The translations under genes and the position numbers were made by a program. From NCBI GenBank assembly GCA_944320985.1, contig CALUJN010000087.1, forward strand, positions 44,734-108,733: 64,000 nt of DNA, read 5' to 3'. Shown in pieces: positions 18,140 to 26,645 of this stretch. The notes beneath the pieces were generated by a model. It worked only from the letters and a program-made list of their open reading frames with translations, made no database searches and had not been told where the DNA came from. Origin of the DNA: an uncultured Alistipes sp. Its GTDB lineage: Bacteria; Bacteroidota; Bacteroidia; Bacteroidales; Rikenellaceae. Position 1 is the first letter of the stretch. Each line of letters opens with the position of its first letter.

Positions 18140-20719
18140 ATGATACCCTACAACCCGAAAGGTCTGACCGCCCAAGAGGTCGAAAAGAGCCGCCGCGAAC
18201 ACGGCGACAACATCATCACTCCGCCCAAGGACGATTCCGCCTGGAAACTCCTGCTCGAGAAGTTCCGCGATCCGATCATCCGGATTCTGCTGCTGGCCGC
18301 CGTGCTCTCGCTGGCCATCGGATGCATCCACCGCGATTTCACCGAATCGATCGGCATCATCTGCGCCATCATCCTCGCCACGTGCGTCGGATTCTGGTTC
18401 GAATGGGATGCCCAACGGCGTTTCCGCCGGCTGAATCAGGTCAACGACGACATCCCCGTCAAGGTGATGCGCGAAGGTTCGATCCGCGAGATTCCCCGAC
18501 GCGACGTCGTGGTCGGAGATGTCGTCTACATCGAGGGCGGCGAGACCGTTCCGGCCGACGGCGAGCTGATCGAGGCCGTTTCGCTGAAGATCAACGAGTC
18601 GACCTTAACCGGAGAGCCCGAAGTCGACAAGACCGTCGACGAGGCACACTTCGATCCGGAGGCCACCTATCCCTCGAACGTCGCCATGCGCGGCACGACC
18701 GTCGCCGACGGATACGGCGTAATGGTCACGACGGCCGTGGGCGATGCCACCGAAGCCGGGCGTGTCACCGAACAATCGACCGTCCAAAGCGATGAGCAGA
18801 CCCCGCTGGACCGTCAGCTGACCCGCCTCTCGCAACTGATCGGACGCGTGGGAATCATCCTCTCGATACTGATCTTCTGCGTCATGCTCGGGAAAGCCAT
18901 TCTCGTCGGGGGGTTGCTCGAACAGGACTGGCTCTCGATCGCGCAGCACGTGCTGAACATCTTCATGGTCTCGGTGGCCATCATCGTCATGGCCGTACCC
19001 GAAGGGCTTCCGATGTCGATCACCCTCTCACTGGCGATGTCCATGCGGCGGATGCTCAAGACCAACAACCTCGTGCGCAAGATGCACGCCTGCGAAACCA
19101 TGGGCGCCGTGACGGTCATCTGCACCGACAAGACCGGCACGCTGACCCAGAACCGCATGCACGTTCAGGAGCTGGTGCGCTACGACACGCTCCCGGAGCG
19201 GGAGTTCGCCGAGGTGGTGGCGCTCAACTCCACGGCCTTTCTCGATGCCGAAGGGCACATCATCGGAAACCCCACGGAAGGGGCCCTGCTCGAATGGATG
19301 CGCCGCGGCGGCAACGATTATGAGGTGTTGCGGGCCGAAGCGAAGATCATCGACCGGCTGACCTTCTCGACCGAACGCAAATACATGGCCACGATCATCG
19401 AAAGCGGCATTTCGGGACGTCGCCTGCTCTGCGTGAAGGGGGCTCCGGAGATCGTCCGCGGAATGTGCGCCGACGACGGGCGCGGGGAGGAGATCGCCGC
19501 ACAACTGACCGGATTCCAGAACCGGGCCATGCGCACGTTAGCCGTGGCATGGGCCGAAATCGACGCCGCAGAGTGCACGGAGGCCGTCCGCGCCGGCGGG
19601 CTGCACTTCGCTGCCGTGGCCGCCATTTCAGACCCCGTGCGCGAGGATGTTCCGGCCGCCGTGGGACAATGTCTGAAGGCGGGGATCGGCGTTAAGATCG
19701 TCACCGGAGATACGCCGGCCACGGCACGGGAAATCGCCCGGCAGATCGGACTCTGGGACGACACCGTAGACGGCGAGCGCAACCACATCACCGGAGCGGA
19801 GTTCGCGGCAATGAGCGACGAGGAGCTCCTCGGACGCGTCCAGGAGCTGAAGATCATGTCCCGGGCCCGGCCGCTCGACAAACAGCGTCTGGTCAAGCTG
19901 CTGCAACAGTGCGGTGAGGTCGTGGCCGTGACGGGCGACGGCACGAACGACGCCCCGGCGCTGAATTTCGCCAATGTCGGGTTGTCGATGGGCACGGGAA
20001 CCTCCGTGGCGAAGGACGCTTCGGACATCACGCTGCTCGACGACTCCTTCGCATCGATCGCCACGGCCGTCATGTGGGGACGTTCGCTCTACCGCAACAT
20101 CCAGCGTTTCGTTCTCTTCCAGCTCACGATCAACTTCGCCGCCATCCTGATCTGCTTCATCGGGGTGCTCTTCGGAACGGAAATGCCTCTGACCGTCGTA
20201 CAGATCCTCTGGGTCAACATCATCATGGACACCTTCGCCGCCATGGCCATGGCCTCGCTGCCCCCGAACCCCGAAGTCATGCAGGAGAAGCCCCGCGGCC
20301 GCGACGAATTCATCATTTCGAAATCCATGGCCCGCACGATCTTCACCTGCGGAGGAATCATCGTTGCCGTCCTGCTCGGAATGCTCTTCACCTGGACCCT
20401 GCGCGACGGTGCGCTTTCGGTGCGGCAGTTGACCCTCTTCTTCTCGACGTTCGTCTTCCTGCAGTTCTGGAACATGTTCAACGCCAAAGGGTTCGAAACC
20501 CGTCACTCGGTCTTTACCTGCTTGAAGGGCTGCCGTGAATTCTTCCTGATCCTCGCAGCGATAGGTATCGGACAGATCCTCATCGTCGAGTTCGGCGGTC
20601 AAGTCTTCCGCACCGTTCCGCTCTCCTGGAACGAATGGGCCGAAGTCATCGGCTTCACCTCCCTGCTTGCCATCGGCGGCGAGGTCGTCCGGGCCCTCCA
20701 ACGTCACCGCACAAGATAA
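18140..20719 (+). CDS. Calcium-translocating P-type ATPase, PMCA-like
   Basis: An 859-aa P2-type ATPase. In order: N-terminal cation-ATPase domain (GLTAQEVEKSRREHGDN), actuator motif TLTGEP, transmembrane IMAVPEGLPMSITLSLAMSM with the P2 PEGLP calcium-site motif, the phosphorylation site CTDKTGTLTQNRM, TGDTPATAREIA, and hinge VTGDGTNDAPALNFANVG. The C-terminal membrane segments are intact. It probably exports Ca2+ from the cytoplasm. It begins 3 bp after rodA, so it appears to be transcribed with the cell-wall elongation genes, an unusual partnership. Confidence 0.93.
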   Translation: MIPYNPKGLTAQEVEKSRREHGDNIITPPKDDSAWKLLLEKFRDPIIRILLLAAVLSLAIGCIHRDFTESIGIICAIILATCVGFWFEWDAQRRFRRLNQVNDDIPVKVMREGSIREIPRRDVVVGDVVYIEGGETVPADGELIEAVSLKINESTLTGEPEVDKTVDEAHFDPEATYPSNVAMRGTTVADGYGVMVTTAVGDATEAGRVTEQSTVQSDEQTPLDRQLTRLSQLIGRVGIILSILIFCVMLGKAILVGGLLEQDWLSIAQHVLNIFMVSVAIIVMAVPEGLPMSITLSLAMSMRRMLKTNNLVRKMHACETMGAVTVICTDKTGTLTQNRMHVQELVRYDTLPEREFAEVVALNSTAFLDAEGHIIGNPTEGALLEWMRRGGNDYEVLRAEAKIIDRLTFSTERKYMATIIESGISGRRLLCVKGAPEIVRGMCADDGRGEEIAAQLTGFQNRAMRTLAVAWAEIDAAECTEAVRAGGLHFAAVAAISDPVREDVPAAVGQCLKAGIGVKIVTGDTPATAREIARQIGLWDDTVDGERNHITGAEFAAMSDEELLGRVQELKIMSRARPLDKQRLVKLLQQCGEVVAVTGDGTNDAPALNFANVGLSMGTGTSVAKDASDITLLDDSFASIATAVMWGRSLYRNIQRFVLFQLTINFAAILICFIGVLFGTEMPLTVVQILWVNIIMDTFAAMAMASLPPNPEVMQEKPRGRDEFIISKSMARTIFTCGGIIVAVLLGMLFTWTLRDGALSVRQLTLFFSTFVFLQFWNMFNAKGFETRHSVFTCLKGCREFFLILAAIGIGQILIVEFGGQVFRTVPLSWNEWAEVIGFTSLLAIGGEVVRALQRHRTR

Positions 20720-20738
20720 CTCTGAAAAATCGGATATC

Positions 20739-21977
20739 ATGCTCAAAACGACGACCCTCGTCCTGCTGTTCATGCTGGTCCTCTTCGGGATGGAAGTCCG
20801 GGCCCAGCAACGCGACAGCGTGGACTGGAGCGCAGGAGGCGAATTTCGCAAACGAATCGACCGGCACACCTCCACAAAAGCCTATCGGATGCTCTATATC
20901 GGCGCTCCGCTGATCATCGGCGGCGTCATCATGCAGAATTACGACGCCGACTTCCGCCGACTCCGGAACGGATATGCCCGCTCGTTTCACCAGACGTACG
21001 ACGACTGGCTCCAGTACGCCCCGGCAGGTGCGATGCTCGCCCTGAAGGCCTGTGGAGTCCAGGGACGCAGTTCCTGGGGCCGGATGCTTGTCTCGGATGC
21101 CTTCTCCGCCGGACTGATGGCCATCGCCGTCAATTCGCTCAAGTATACCTGCCGCGTCATGCGACCTGACGGCTCGACCCGCAACTCCTTTCCCTCGGGC
21201 CATACCGCCACGGCCTTTATGACCGCCACGATGCTCCACAAGGAGTACGGACACCGAAGCCCCTGGTACAGCATCGGAGGATATGCCGTGGCGACTGCAA
21301 CGGGTATCACCCGACAGCTCAACAACCGGCACTGGACGAGCGACATCATGGTCGGAGCCGGAATCGGAATCCTCGCCACGGAATTCGGATATTTTTTAGC
21401 CGATCTGATCTTCAAGGAGCGGGGATTGAACATCTATGAAACCTTCTCGGTACACGATCGATACCGCCATCCTTCGTTTTTCGGATTCGGAATCGGAACG
21501 ACGATCGTCCCGGGGAACTATACCCCCTACGAAGGGGTCCGCGTACAATTCCGCTCAGGCCCCACGGCCAGCGTACAGGGCGCCTGGTTTGCATCCCCCT
21601 ACTGGGGTGTGGGAGGGCGTCTGGGTTGTACGAATCTCCGCATGGAGGTAAACGGCGTAGCGCAAAACGACAACTTCGAATGTGCTTCGGTCTATGTCGG
21701 GCCCTACTTCTCCTATCCCTTCTCGATGCGCTGGCTCATCGGAGGCAAGCTGCTCGGCGGCTGCGAATTCTATAAAACCTGCGAAACCCATCTGCAGGAT
21801 TTCGCAGGACACAACGGAGCCGCCTTCGGAACGGGAATCTCGAGTACCTATCTGGCCACGCAGAATCTCGGAATCCGTTTCTCGATGGACTATGATCTGG
21901 CACCCTCGATCTCCCGTTCGTCAAACAAACCCCTGCACAAAATCACCCTGGGGTTGGAAGTCGGCGCCATATTCTGA
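20739..21977 (+). CDS. PAP2-family phosphatase with C-terminal beta-barrel-like domain
   Basis: A 412-aa protein with a Sec signal peptide (about 1-20, cut near VRAQQR). Residues about 40-225 are a PAP2 acid phosphatase: KYTCRVMRP, FPSGHTATAF and TRQLNNRHWTSDIMVGAGIG supply the three PAP2 motifs with the catalytic histidines. Residues about 245-412 are a second region of alternating aromatic/polar strands (GFGIGTTIVPGNY, GAWFASPYWGVGGRLG, YVGPYFSYPF, LGIRFSMDYDLAPS), ending in a hydrophobic residue like an outer-membrane barrel. It may dephosphorylate a lipid (undecaprenyl-PP or lipid A); the substrate is unknown. It starts 19 bp after the ATPase gene. Confidence 0.88.
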   Translation: MLKTTTLVLLFMLVLFGMEVRAQQRDSVDWSAGGEFRKRIDRHTSTKAYRMLYIGAPLIIGGVIMQNYDADFRRLRNGYARSFHQTYDDWLQYAPAGAMLALKACGVQGRSSWGRMLVSDAFSAGLMAIAVNSLKYTCRVMRPDGSTRNSFPSGHTATAFMTATMLHKEYGHRSPWYSIGGYAVATATGITRQLNNRHWTSDIMVGAGIGILATEFGYFLADLIFKERGLNIYETFSVHDRYRHPSFFGFGIGTTIVPGNYTPYEGVRVQFRSGPTASVQGAWFASPYWGVGGRLGCTNLRMEVNGVAQNDNFECASVYVGPYFSYPFSMRWLIGGKLLGGCEFYKTCETHLQDFAGHNGAAFGTGISSTYLATQNLGIRFSMDYDLAPSISRSSNKPLHKITLGLEVGAIF

Positions 21978-22002
21978 AACAAGAGAGGGCAAGAGACAAG
22001 TA

Positions 22003-22040
22003 AAAGGGGAAGCCGGCGATTCCGGTCTCCCCTTTTTTAT
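22003..22040. terminator. Terminator between PAP2 gene and the convergent lipoprotein gene
   Basis: Hairpin AAAAGGGGAAGCCGG with CCGGTCTCCCCTTTTTT (one mismatched pair) around CGATT. T-rich on the plus side and A-rich before it, so it can act on both strands. Confidence 0.8.
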
Positions 22041-22067
22041 TTATCGGCAGTTTCCCGATAAAAACGG

Positions 22068-22562
22068 TCAAAGAAACGGCTCCTCGGAACCCACACTCCG
22101 CGATGCAACCATAACGGGATCCCGTTTCACGTATTCGGGAATCACCTCCCACGCATAGACGGACACAATCCCCTCATCAAGAGATCGCAGTCGAAGTTCC
22201 GACTCTGTCCAGGTCTCGACGACGTAGGTTCCGCCCACCCAGGGCGTACCGCCGGAATACTCCCCCGAGAGCAGCAAGCCCTGCTCCGGATCCTCCGTAA
22301 GGGTATAGGTCCCGGTATATTGCTTGTATCCGGCCGTTGCAAGATCACCGACCGCCTGATAGAGCGTGAAAAGATTGTCGGAAAGTTGCAGATAGACATG
22401 CCCGGCAATCGCCGTATCGTCGTTCCACGAAACCAGCTTCCAACCGTCAGGCTCGAGTTTGCCAGCACCATCCCCCTCGTCGCCTCCTCCTTTCTTCGAA
22501 CAGGAGAGAGTCAGCGCCGCGACCGTCAACAAAACTCCCCAAAACAGATGATCCCATCTCAT
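22068..22562 (-). CDS. Hypothetical small lipoprotein (lipocalin-like fold suggested)
   Basis: A 164-aa protein with signal peptide and lipobox LTLSC (C21), then a Gly/Asp linker and one beta-rich domain starting PDGWKLVSWND, with alternating strands and a YKQYTGTYTLTED segment. The W...V...W-type opening and length recall lipocalin-like Bacteroidota lipoproteins; no specific family recognised. An upstream in-frame ATG at 22640 lies upstream of the promoter (22596-22626), so the ATG at 22562 is used. It is a single gene between a consensus promoter and a terminator. Confidence 0.8.
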   Translation of the reverse strand: MRWDHLFWGVLLTVAALTLSCSKKGGGDEGDGAGKLEPDGWKLVSWNDDTAIAGHVYLQLSDNLFTLYQAVGDLATAGYKQYTGTYTLTEDPEQGLLLSGEYSGGTPWVGGTYVVETWTESELRLRSLDEGIVSVYAWEVIPEYVKRDPVMVASRSVGSEEPFL

Positions 22563-22595
22563 AAGCACACTCTTTTTCCGCAACGGTGCGGTTTG

Positions 22596-22626
22596 CAAAG
22601 TTAAAAATTGATTTGAAAATTCCAAA
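22596..22626 (-). promoter_or_regulatory. Consensus Bacteroidota promoter for the small lipoprotein gene
   Basis: On the minus strand TTTG (22626-22623), a 19-bp spacer, then TAACTTTG (22603-22596): an exact match to TTTG-N19-TAnnTTTG. It is the best promoter in the window and excludes the longer frame of the downstream gene. Confidence 0.85.
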
Positions 22627-22760
22627 AGCAACTTCGCCATTCAGCGACGATACCGTCCGGATATTCTGCCGGGCCAATCCGTTCCGAAGGGTGCGCAGAG
22701 GAGCGTCTCTGGCACGGAATATGCACCGAACGGGTATCTTTTCCCCGAATAGAGTCTGTC

Positions 22761-23444
22761 ATGAAGCTGCGTCTGTTATCAATTCTGCTGCTGTTCGTCG
22801 CATCTGTCGGAGTCCTCGTATGGCTCTACGACGGCAAGGCCTTCACGCCGCCGAAACACAGCAGATCCTCCTGGCACGAAATCATCGTCGATCTCGAGGC
22901 CTGCGGGCGACTCAAGCACCTGAAGGCCCGGCAATACAAGCACTTTGCCGAGATCGCAGCCGCGGAAAAACGTCCCGATGCCGAACGGCTTTTCCGGGCC
23001 ATCGCCTTCTCCGAACAACTGCAGGAACAGAACTGTGCCTCGGCGATCCGACGGCTCGGCGGAAGCTATACCCCACCGCCGGAGATCGCACTCTTCGGAG
23101 GTCCGACAGATCGCAATCTGGAGCGGTGCCTCGGGATCGAGCGATATCGTTTCGGCAAACGGTCGGATGCCGAGATCCGACGCGCCCTGTCCCGCGAAAA
23201 CCGGTACGCCGCACGATTGCTGATCTGGGCTGCCGCAACGGATCTACGCGAGATTTTTCTGCTCGAACGCCGTACGGGATTCGAAACGGAGAGTTTTGCC
23301 GTATGTCCGGGCTGCGGGAATCTCTACTCAACGAATCACCTCGACCATTACTGTCCGCACTGTCTCACTCCCGGCGAGGAGTTTGTCCGTTTCGAAAAGG
23401 AGACAGCAGAGGCTCCCCTCAACGTTCCGACGATCCCTCGATGA
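22761..23444 (+). CDS. Membrane-anchored rubrerythrin-like protein with C-terminal zinc ribbon
   Basis: A 227-aa protein: one hydrophobic helix at about 4-22, then a ferritin-like helical pair (QYKHFAEIAAAE, LFRAIAFSEQLQEQN) that aligns by eye with rubrerythrin, and at about 180-207 a rubredoxin-type CPGC...CPHC metal knuckle. At positions where active rubrerythrins carry the diiron Glu and ExxH ligands, this protein reads K/H and EQLQ, so the iron site looks lost. It may be a structural or sensing derivative at the membrane. Its last 26 bp overlap the convergent M64 peptidase gene. Confidence 0.75.
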   Translation: MKLRLLSILLLFVASVGVLVWLYDGKAFTPPKHSRSSWHEIIVDLEACGRLKHLKARQYKHFAEIAAAEKRPDAERLFRAIAFSEQLQEQNCASAIRRLGGSYTPPPEIALFGGPTDRNLERCLGIERYRFGKRSDAEIRRALSRENRYAARLLIWAAATDLREIFLLERRTGFETESFAVCPGCGNLYSTNHLDHYCPHCLTPGEEFVRFEKETAEAPLNVPTIPR

Positions 23445-24996
23445 CTACGGGAGTTCCCGAGGGCACGAAACGCGTGAAATCACCGATCGCAGTCCGCAGC
23501 TGAACGGGATAGGCCGGACGCCGGTCTTCGAGCAGGAATTCCTCGAACGAATAGTCCGGCTGACCTGCGAGTTCACGTATACGCCGGATCTGTGCCCAAC
23601 GGCTCGGCGCATTGAAATAGGCCACATTGTCATTCATACAGCTGTTTGCCTCGGGACGCCAGATTCCCAGACGGTAAGTGCCCGCCCCGGGGTAGGTTCC
23701 CACCATCGGATATTCAGGTCTGTCGGCAAAATCACACCATGTCGTGCGGGTAATATCCTCCGAGAAGTCTGCATTGATGTAGAATCCGTAGGCCTTGAAA
23801 CGTTCGATCTCGGCTCGGGTCTGTGCCGGGATTTCCGTCTCGTAATAGACGTATTCATCGAGCAGTTTGGCAAAACCGTGTCCGCCCGCTTCGTGGACTA
23901 CAAGCTTGTCGAAACTGCTCCCCACGGGGATCATCGAGATCGAAAAGCCATCGGTCCACATCAGACTGGTCCCGGCATAGACCGCCCGGTTAATCGGCAT
24001 GACAACCGTCAGGTCCTGCATGCGATATCCCGTGACGGAGGTCACTCGCGCCATCCAGTCACGGACGGCCCCGTCATCGCATGAGATCGAGGTCGAGGTT
24101 CCTTGCCACAAGGTCGAAAATTTCGTATCAACCTCCTCGGCCGGAGAGGCACAACTCATGCCGGCCTCTTCGGAGATGGCCGTCACCATGTAGACGTCAA
24201 AACTGGAGCGGTAATCACTGTATGGATAGACCGAGAAGAAGGCTTCGACAGCCCGCCGCATATCGGTTTCGTACTTTCCCGTCCCCCGCGCCATCTCCGC
24301 CAGCGTGTAGCCGTCCCCCACCACGACCAGACACACTCCGAGACCGGTCGTAGCCCGCTGCAACGCCACCACCTCACCGTCGCCGTAGTTCGCCCCGGCA
24401 TCGAAAGGCTGCTGAATCACCTCGATATCCTGTGAAAAACCATCAGCCGTCACGTGCAGCGTCACACGCCGTTCCGCCCCAAGATTCGTCAGCGCCCGGA
24501 CCCGAATCTGCTGCGAGGCCTCAACCGTGGCCACGCACCACTCAACCTGCGGAACGAGCGTCACGTCAAACGATTCGGAGATCGACCCGACGGTCAGATA
24601 TTCAGTGGAATTGAGCGCCGGCAGCTCGAGACGCTCGGCAGACACCAACGTCGGAGCCTGCACGACCGCAACCGCCTGCGAGAGCTCCCCCGCATCGAAA
24701 TAGAGGGTCGCTTCACGACGTTCAAAGTTCGGATTCGATTCGGCATGCAACTGGATCCGGCAGGGTCCGGCTCCGCCCGAGGCGGGCTCGATCGTCAACC
24801 ACTCCCGGGCAATCGGGGGTGAGATCTCCGAGGTCCAGGCCCCGTCGGTCTGCAGTTCAACCCACTCCTCTCCGCCTTCACGGGGCAATACGACACTCCG
24901 GGGCGAAGCCTCCAGCAGCGTCGTCCGTTCCTTCGATGGAGTACATCCCGGCCCAATCAGGACAAGAATCCACAACAAATGCAAAAGATGCTTCAT
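23419..24996 (-). CDS. M64-family (IgA peptidase-like) metallopeptidase lipoprotein with BACON-like repeats
   Basis: A 525-aa lipoprotein (signal ending LIGPGC, C18). Two BACON-like beta domains follow at about 30-110 (SVVLPREGGEEWVELQTDGA, REWLTIEP) and 115-205. From about 225 is a peptidase M64 domain with VVVGDGYTLAEM, a zinc-binding segment VVHEAGGHGFAKLLDEY and NSCMNDNVAYFNAPSRWAQI. The family includes a peptidase named for IgA cleavage; the substrate here is unknown but is probably extracellular protein. Preferred ATG 24996, giving a clean signal peptide. It is separated from the SusCD operon by a terminator, so its transcription may be independent or by read-through. It overlaps the convergent rubrerythrin-like gene by 26 bp. 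Confidence 0.88.
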   Translation of the reverse strand: MKHLLHLLWILVLIGPGCTPSKERTTLLEASPRSVVLPREGGEEWVELQTDGAWTSEISPPIAREWLTIEPASGGAGPCRIQLHAESNPNFERREATLYFDAGELSQAVAVVQAPTLVSAERLELPALNSTEYLTVGSISESFDVTLVPQVEWCVATVEASQQIRVRALTNLGAERRVTLHVTADGFSQDIEVIQQPFDAGANYGDGEVVALQRATTGLGVCLVVVGDGYTLAEMARGTGKYETDMRRAVEAFFSVYPYSDYRSSFDVYMVTAISEEAGMSCASPAEEVDTKFSTLWQGTSTSISCDDGAVRDWMARVTSVTGYRMQDLTVVMPINRAVYAGTSLMWTDGFSISMIPVGSSFDKLVVHEAGGHGFAKLLDEYVYYETEIPAQTRAEIERFKAYGFYINADFSEDITRTTWCDFADRPEYPMVGTYPGAGTYRLGIWRPEANSCMNDNVAYFNAPSRWAQIRRIRELAGQPDYSFEEFLLEDRRPAYPVQLRTAIGDFTRFVPSGTPVVIEGSSER

Positions 24997-25044
24997 GACA
25001 GAAGGTTTTGACCGGATGCCGAACTGGAAGATTCCCGTCCGGCA

Positions 25045-25085
25045 AAAAGAGGGAAGCACCTCGCCAAGGGGTCGAGGTGCTTTCC
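25045..25085 (-). terminator. Terminator at the end of the SusCD operon
   Basis: Minus-strand hairpin AAGCACCTCG / CGAGGTGCTT (25082-25073 with 25063-25054), 9-nt loop, followed by CCCTCTTTTTG. It lies between the Calx-beta-like lipoprotein gene and the M64 peptidase gene. Confidence 0.8.
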
Positions 25086-25100
25086 GAAACAAGGTAGAAA

Positions 25101-26387
25101 CTACTGTGAAATCCGATCGAAGCGATACCCCAAACCAAGCAATATCGCCTCGAAGGGATCATCCCACCACAAAGGCAGAAAAGGAGGCTGCTCCAGCGTA
25201 TCCAAGTCGCGCAGGAAGAGAAGCATTGATCCGTTTTCATCCAAGGCCAGGGCAACAACCATTTTGCCAAGCGATTCCTGAGTCTTGTCAAAAGCCCGGT
25301 TTGCGCGATCCAACTGGAAATAGGTCAGATTGAACGATTCGTCGTCCACCCAGAAATAACCTTCGCCAACCGTCGTATAGTTGCCACTCACAACTCCATC
25401 CACAACATTGAACGGTGCCGTATAGGTCATCTTGCAGTCCCGGAAGAGATTCGTCAGATCGCCCGTAGACGAAGGGGTGAATGCAGCATGGTCTCCTTCG
25501 TTGGTGATCGAAATCGTAAAGCCGTCGTTGTGGCTCGGAATTGTTTCCGTATCCATCTCCTCATCCATGGCCCAAAGTTCGAGCATCTCCAATCCGATCA
25601 ACTCCTTGCACTCCCATGTGCCGGCCAGCGCCGCATACGAAAGCAGCCCCTTGATCGTAACAGTGACACTCGGAATCTCTCCGGCAATGAAACGACCACC
25701 CTGCTCATCCACGCCGAGCTTCAGCGTCGTGGGGTTGTTCAGATCCACTTCGGGTCCCGGGAGCAGCGTCAGCGAGGCCGAATTTCCATCCTTCGGAACG
25801 ACAAAGGCCGTGGCATCATCCTTCACCAGGAAATGCTTGCCCGCCTCAGCCGTCGAACCGGCCAGAATCGTAAAGGGCAATTCAAGCTCCTTGGGAGCCT
25901 TGAAATCCTTGTCTCCCACGGTCAGCGTGACGGTCAGCGACTCCTGCAACTCGCCCGCAGCGGCAGTGAAGCTGTAGACATAGACGCTCGATTCCACCAG
26001 ATTGACCGTCGTAGCGGCAACACGGCCGATCGTATACCCCGTTCCAGAGGCAAGCGTCAATGTCAACGTCTTGGCCTGGTCAAAAGCCTGTTTGGGCGTA
26101 ACGGTAACGGTTGCCTCGGTCGCACCGGCCGCAAGCTGGAAACTCTGCGCCGAGAGCTCATAGTCGGCCGCCTGGGCCGTACCGCCGATCGTAAATCCAA
26201 TATTCAGATCCGAGGCCGCAGCCTGGGAAGCCACCACCTTGATCTCAATCGGTTCATCGTCCAACGTATAGGACGAAGACATGAACTGCACGTTGACATC
26301 CGCTCCCGATCCGGGATCGTCATCGTTGTTGCAGGCGCCCAGCGACAAGGTCGCAAGCGCTACGGACAAATACAAATACTTTTTCAT
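25101..26387 (-). CDS. Surface lipoprotein with Calx-beta-like domains (SusCD locus accessory)
   Basis: A 428-aa lipoprotein (lipobox SLGAC, C19). Two tandem beta-sandwich repeats at about 32-130 and 135-245 resemble Calx-beta/Ig-like modules (ASDLNIGFTIGGTAQAADYE; FTILAGSTAEAGKHFLVKDD), followed by a distinct C-terminal domain (about 255-428) opening LAGTWECKEL like a lipocalin. In SusCD loci this position is normally filled by a SusE/SusF-type or other surface ligand-binding lipoprotein, which is the inferred role. It is 31 bp downstream of the tiny lipoprotein gene. Confidence 0.82.
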   Translation of the reverse strand: MKKYLYLSVALATLSLGACNNDDDPGSGADVNVQFMSSSYTLDDEPIEIKVVASQAAASDLNIGFTIGGTAQAADYELSAQSFQLAAGATEATVTVTPKQAFDQAKTLTLTLASGTGYTIGRVAATTVNLVESSVYVYSFTAAAGELQESLTVTLTVGDKDFKAPKELELPFTILAGSTAEAGKHFLVKDDATAFVVPKDGNSASLTLLPGPEVDLNNPTTLKLGVDEQGGRFIAGEIPSVTVTIKGLLSYAALAGTWECKELIGLEMLELWAMDEEMDTETIPSHNDGFTISITNEGDHAAFTPSSTGDLTNLFRDCKMTYTAPFNVVDGVVSGNYTTVGEGYFWVDDESFNLTYFQLDRANRAFDKTQESLGKMVVALALDENGSMLLFLRDLDTLEQPPFLPLWWDDPFEAILLGLGYRFDRISQ

Positions 26388-26418
26388 AATCCGTTTTTAT
26401 TTAAGTGAAACATAATGG

Positions 26419-26628
26419 TCAATTTCCAACCGCCTCTTCGTATTCCGAGCGGATGGTTCGCCAGACATCAAGCTCCTCGGCCGAGGCCGACTCGCCGACA
26501 ATCGGCAACAGATCGTACGACCCGCCCGAACTTCGCGGCGGAACCTCGTCATAATGATCGCATCCCGAAAAACCCAGCAGCGCCGCAACCGCCAGCACCC
26601 CGAGCAACACCTCTTTTTTCCGTTTCAT
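26419..26628 (-). CDS. Tiny lipoprotein of the SusCD locus
   Basis: Only 69 aa: signal peptide with lipobox GFSGC (C23), then a 46-residue tail (DHYDEVPPRSSGG, then VGESASAEELDVWRTI). The short mature part has no recognisable domain. It lies 17 bp after susD and 31 bp before the next lipoprotein gene, so it is clearly within the operon. It might be a scaffold or a SusD partner; function unknown. An upstream in-frame ATG (26649) would weaken the signal peptide and overlap susD, so 26628 is preferred. Confidence 0.78.
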   Translation of the reverse strand: MKRKKEVLLGVLAVAALLGFSGCDHYDEVPPRSSGGSYDLLPIVGESASAEELDVWRTIRSEYEEAVGN

Positions 26629-26645
26629 GGCTTTCCTGTCTAAAA

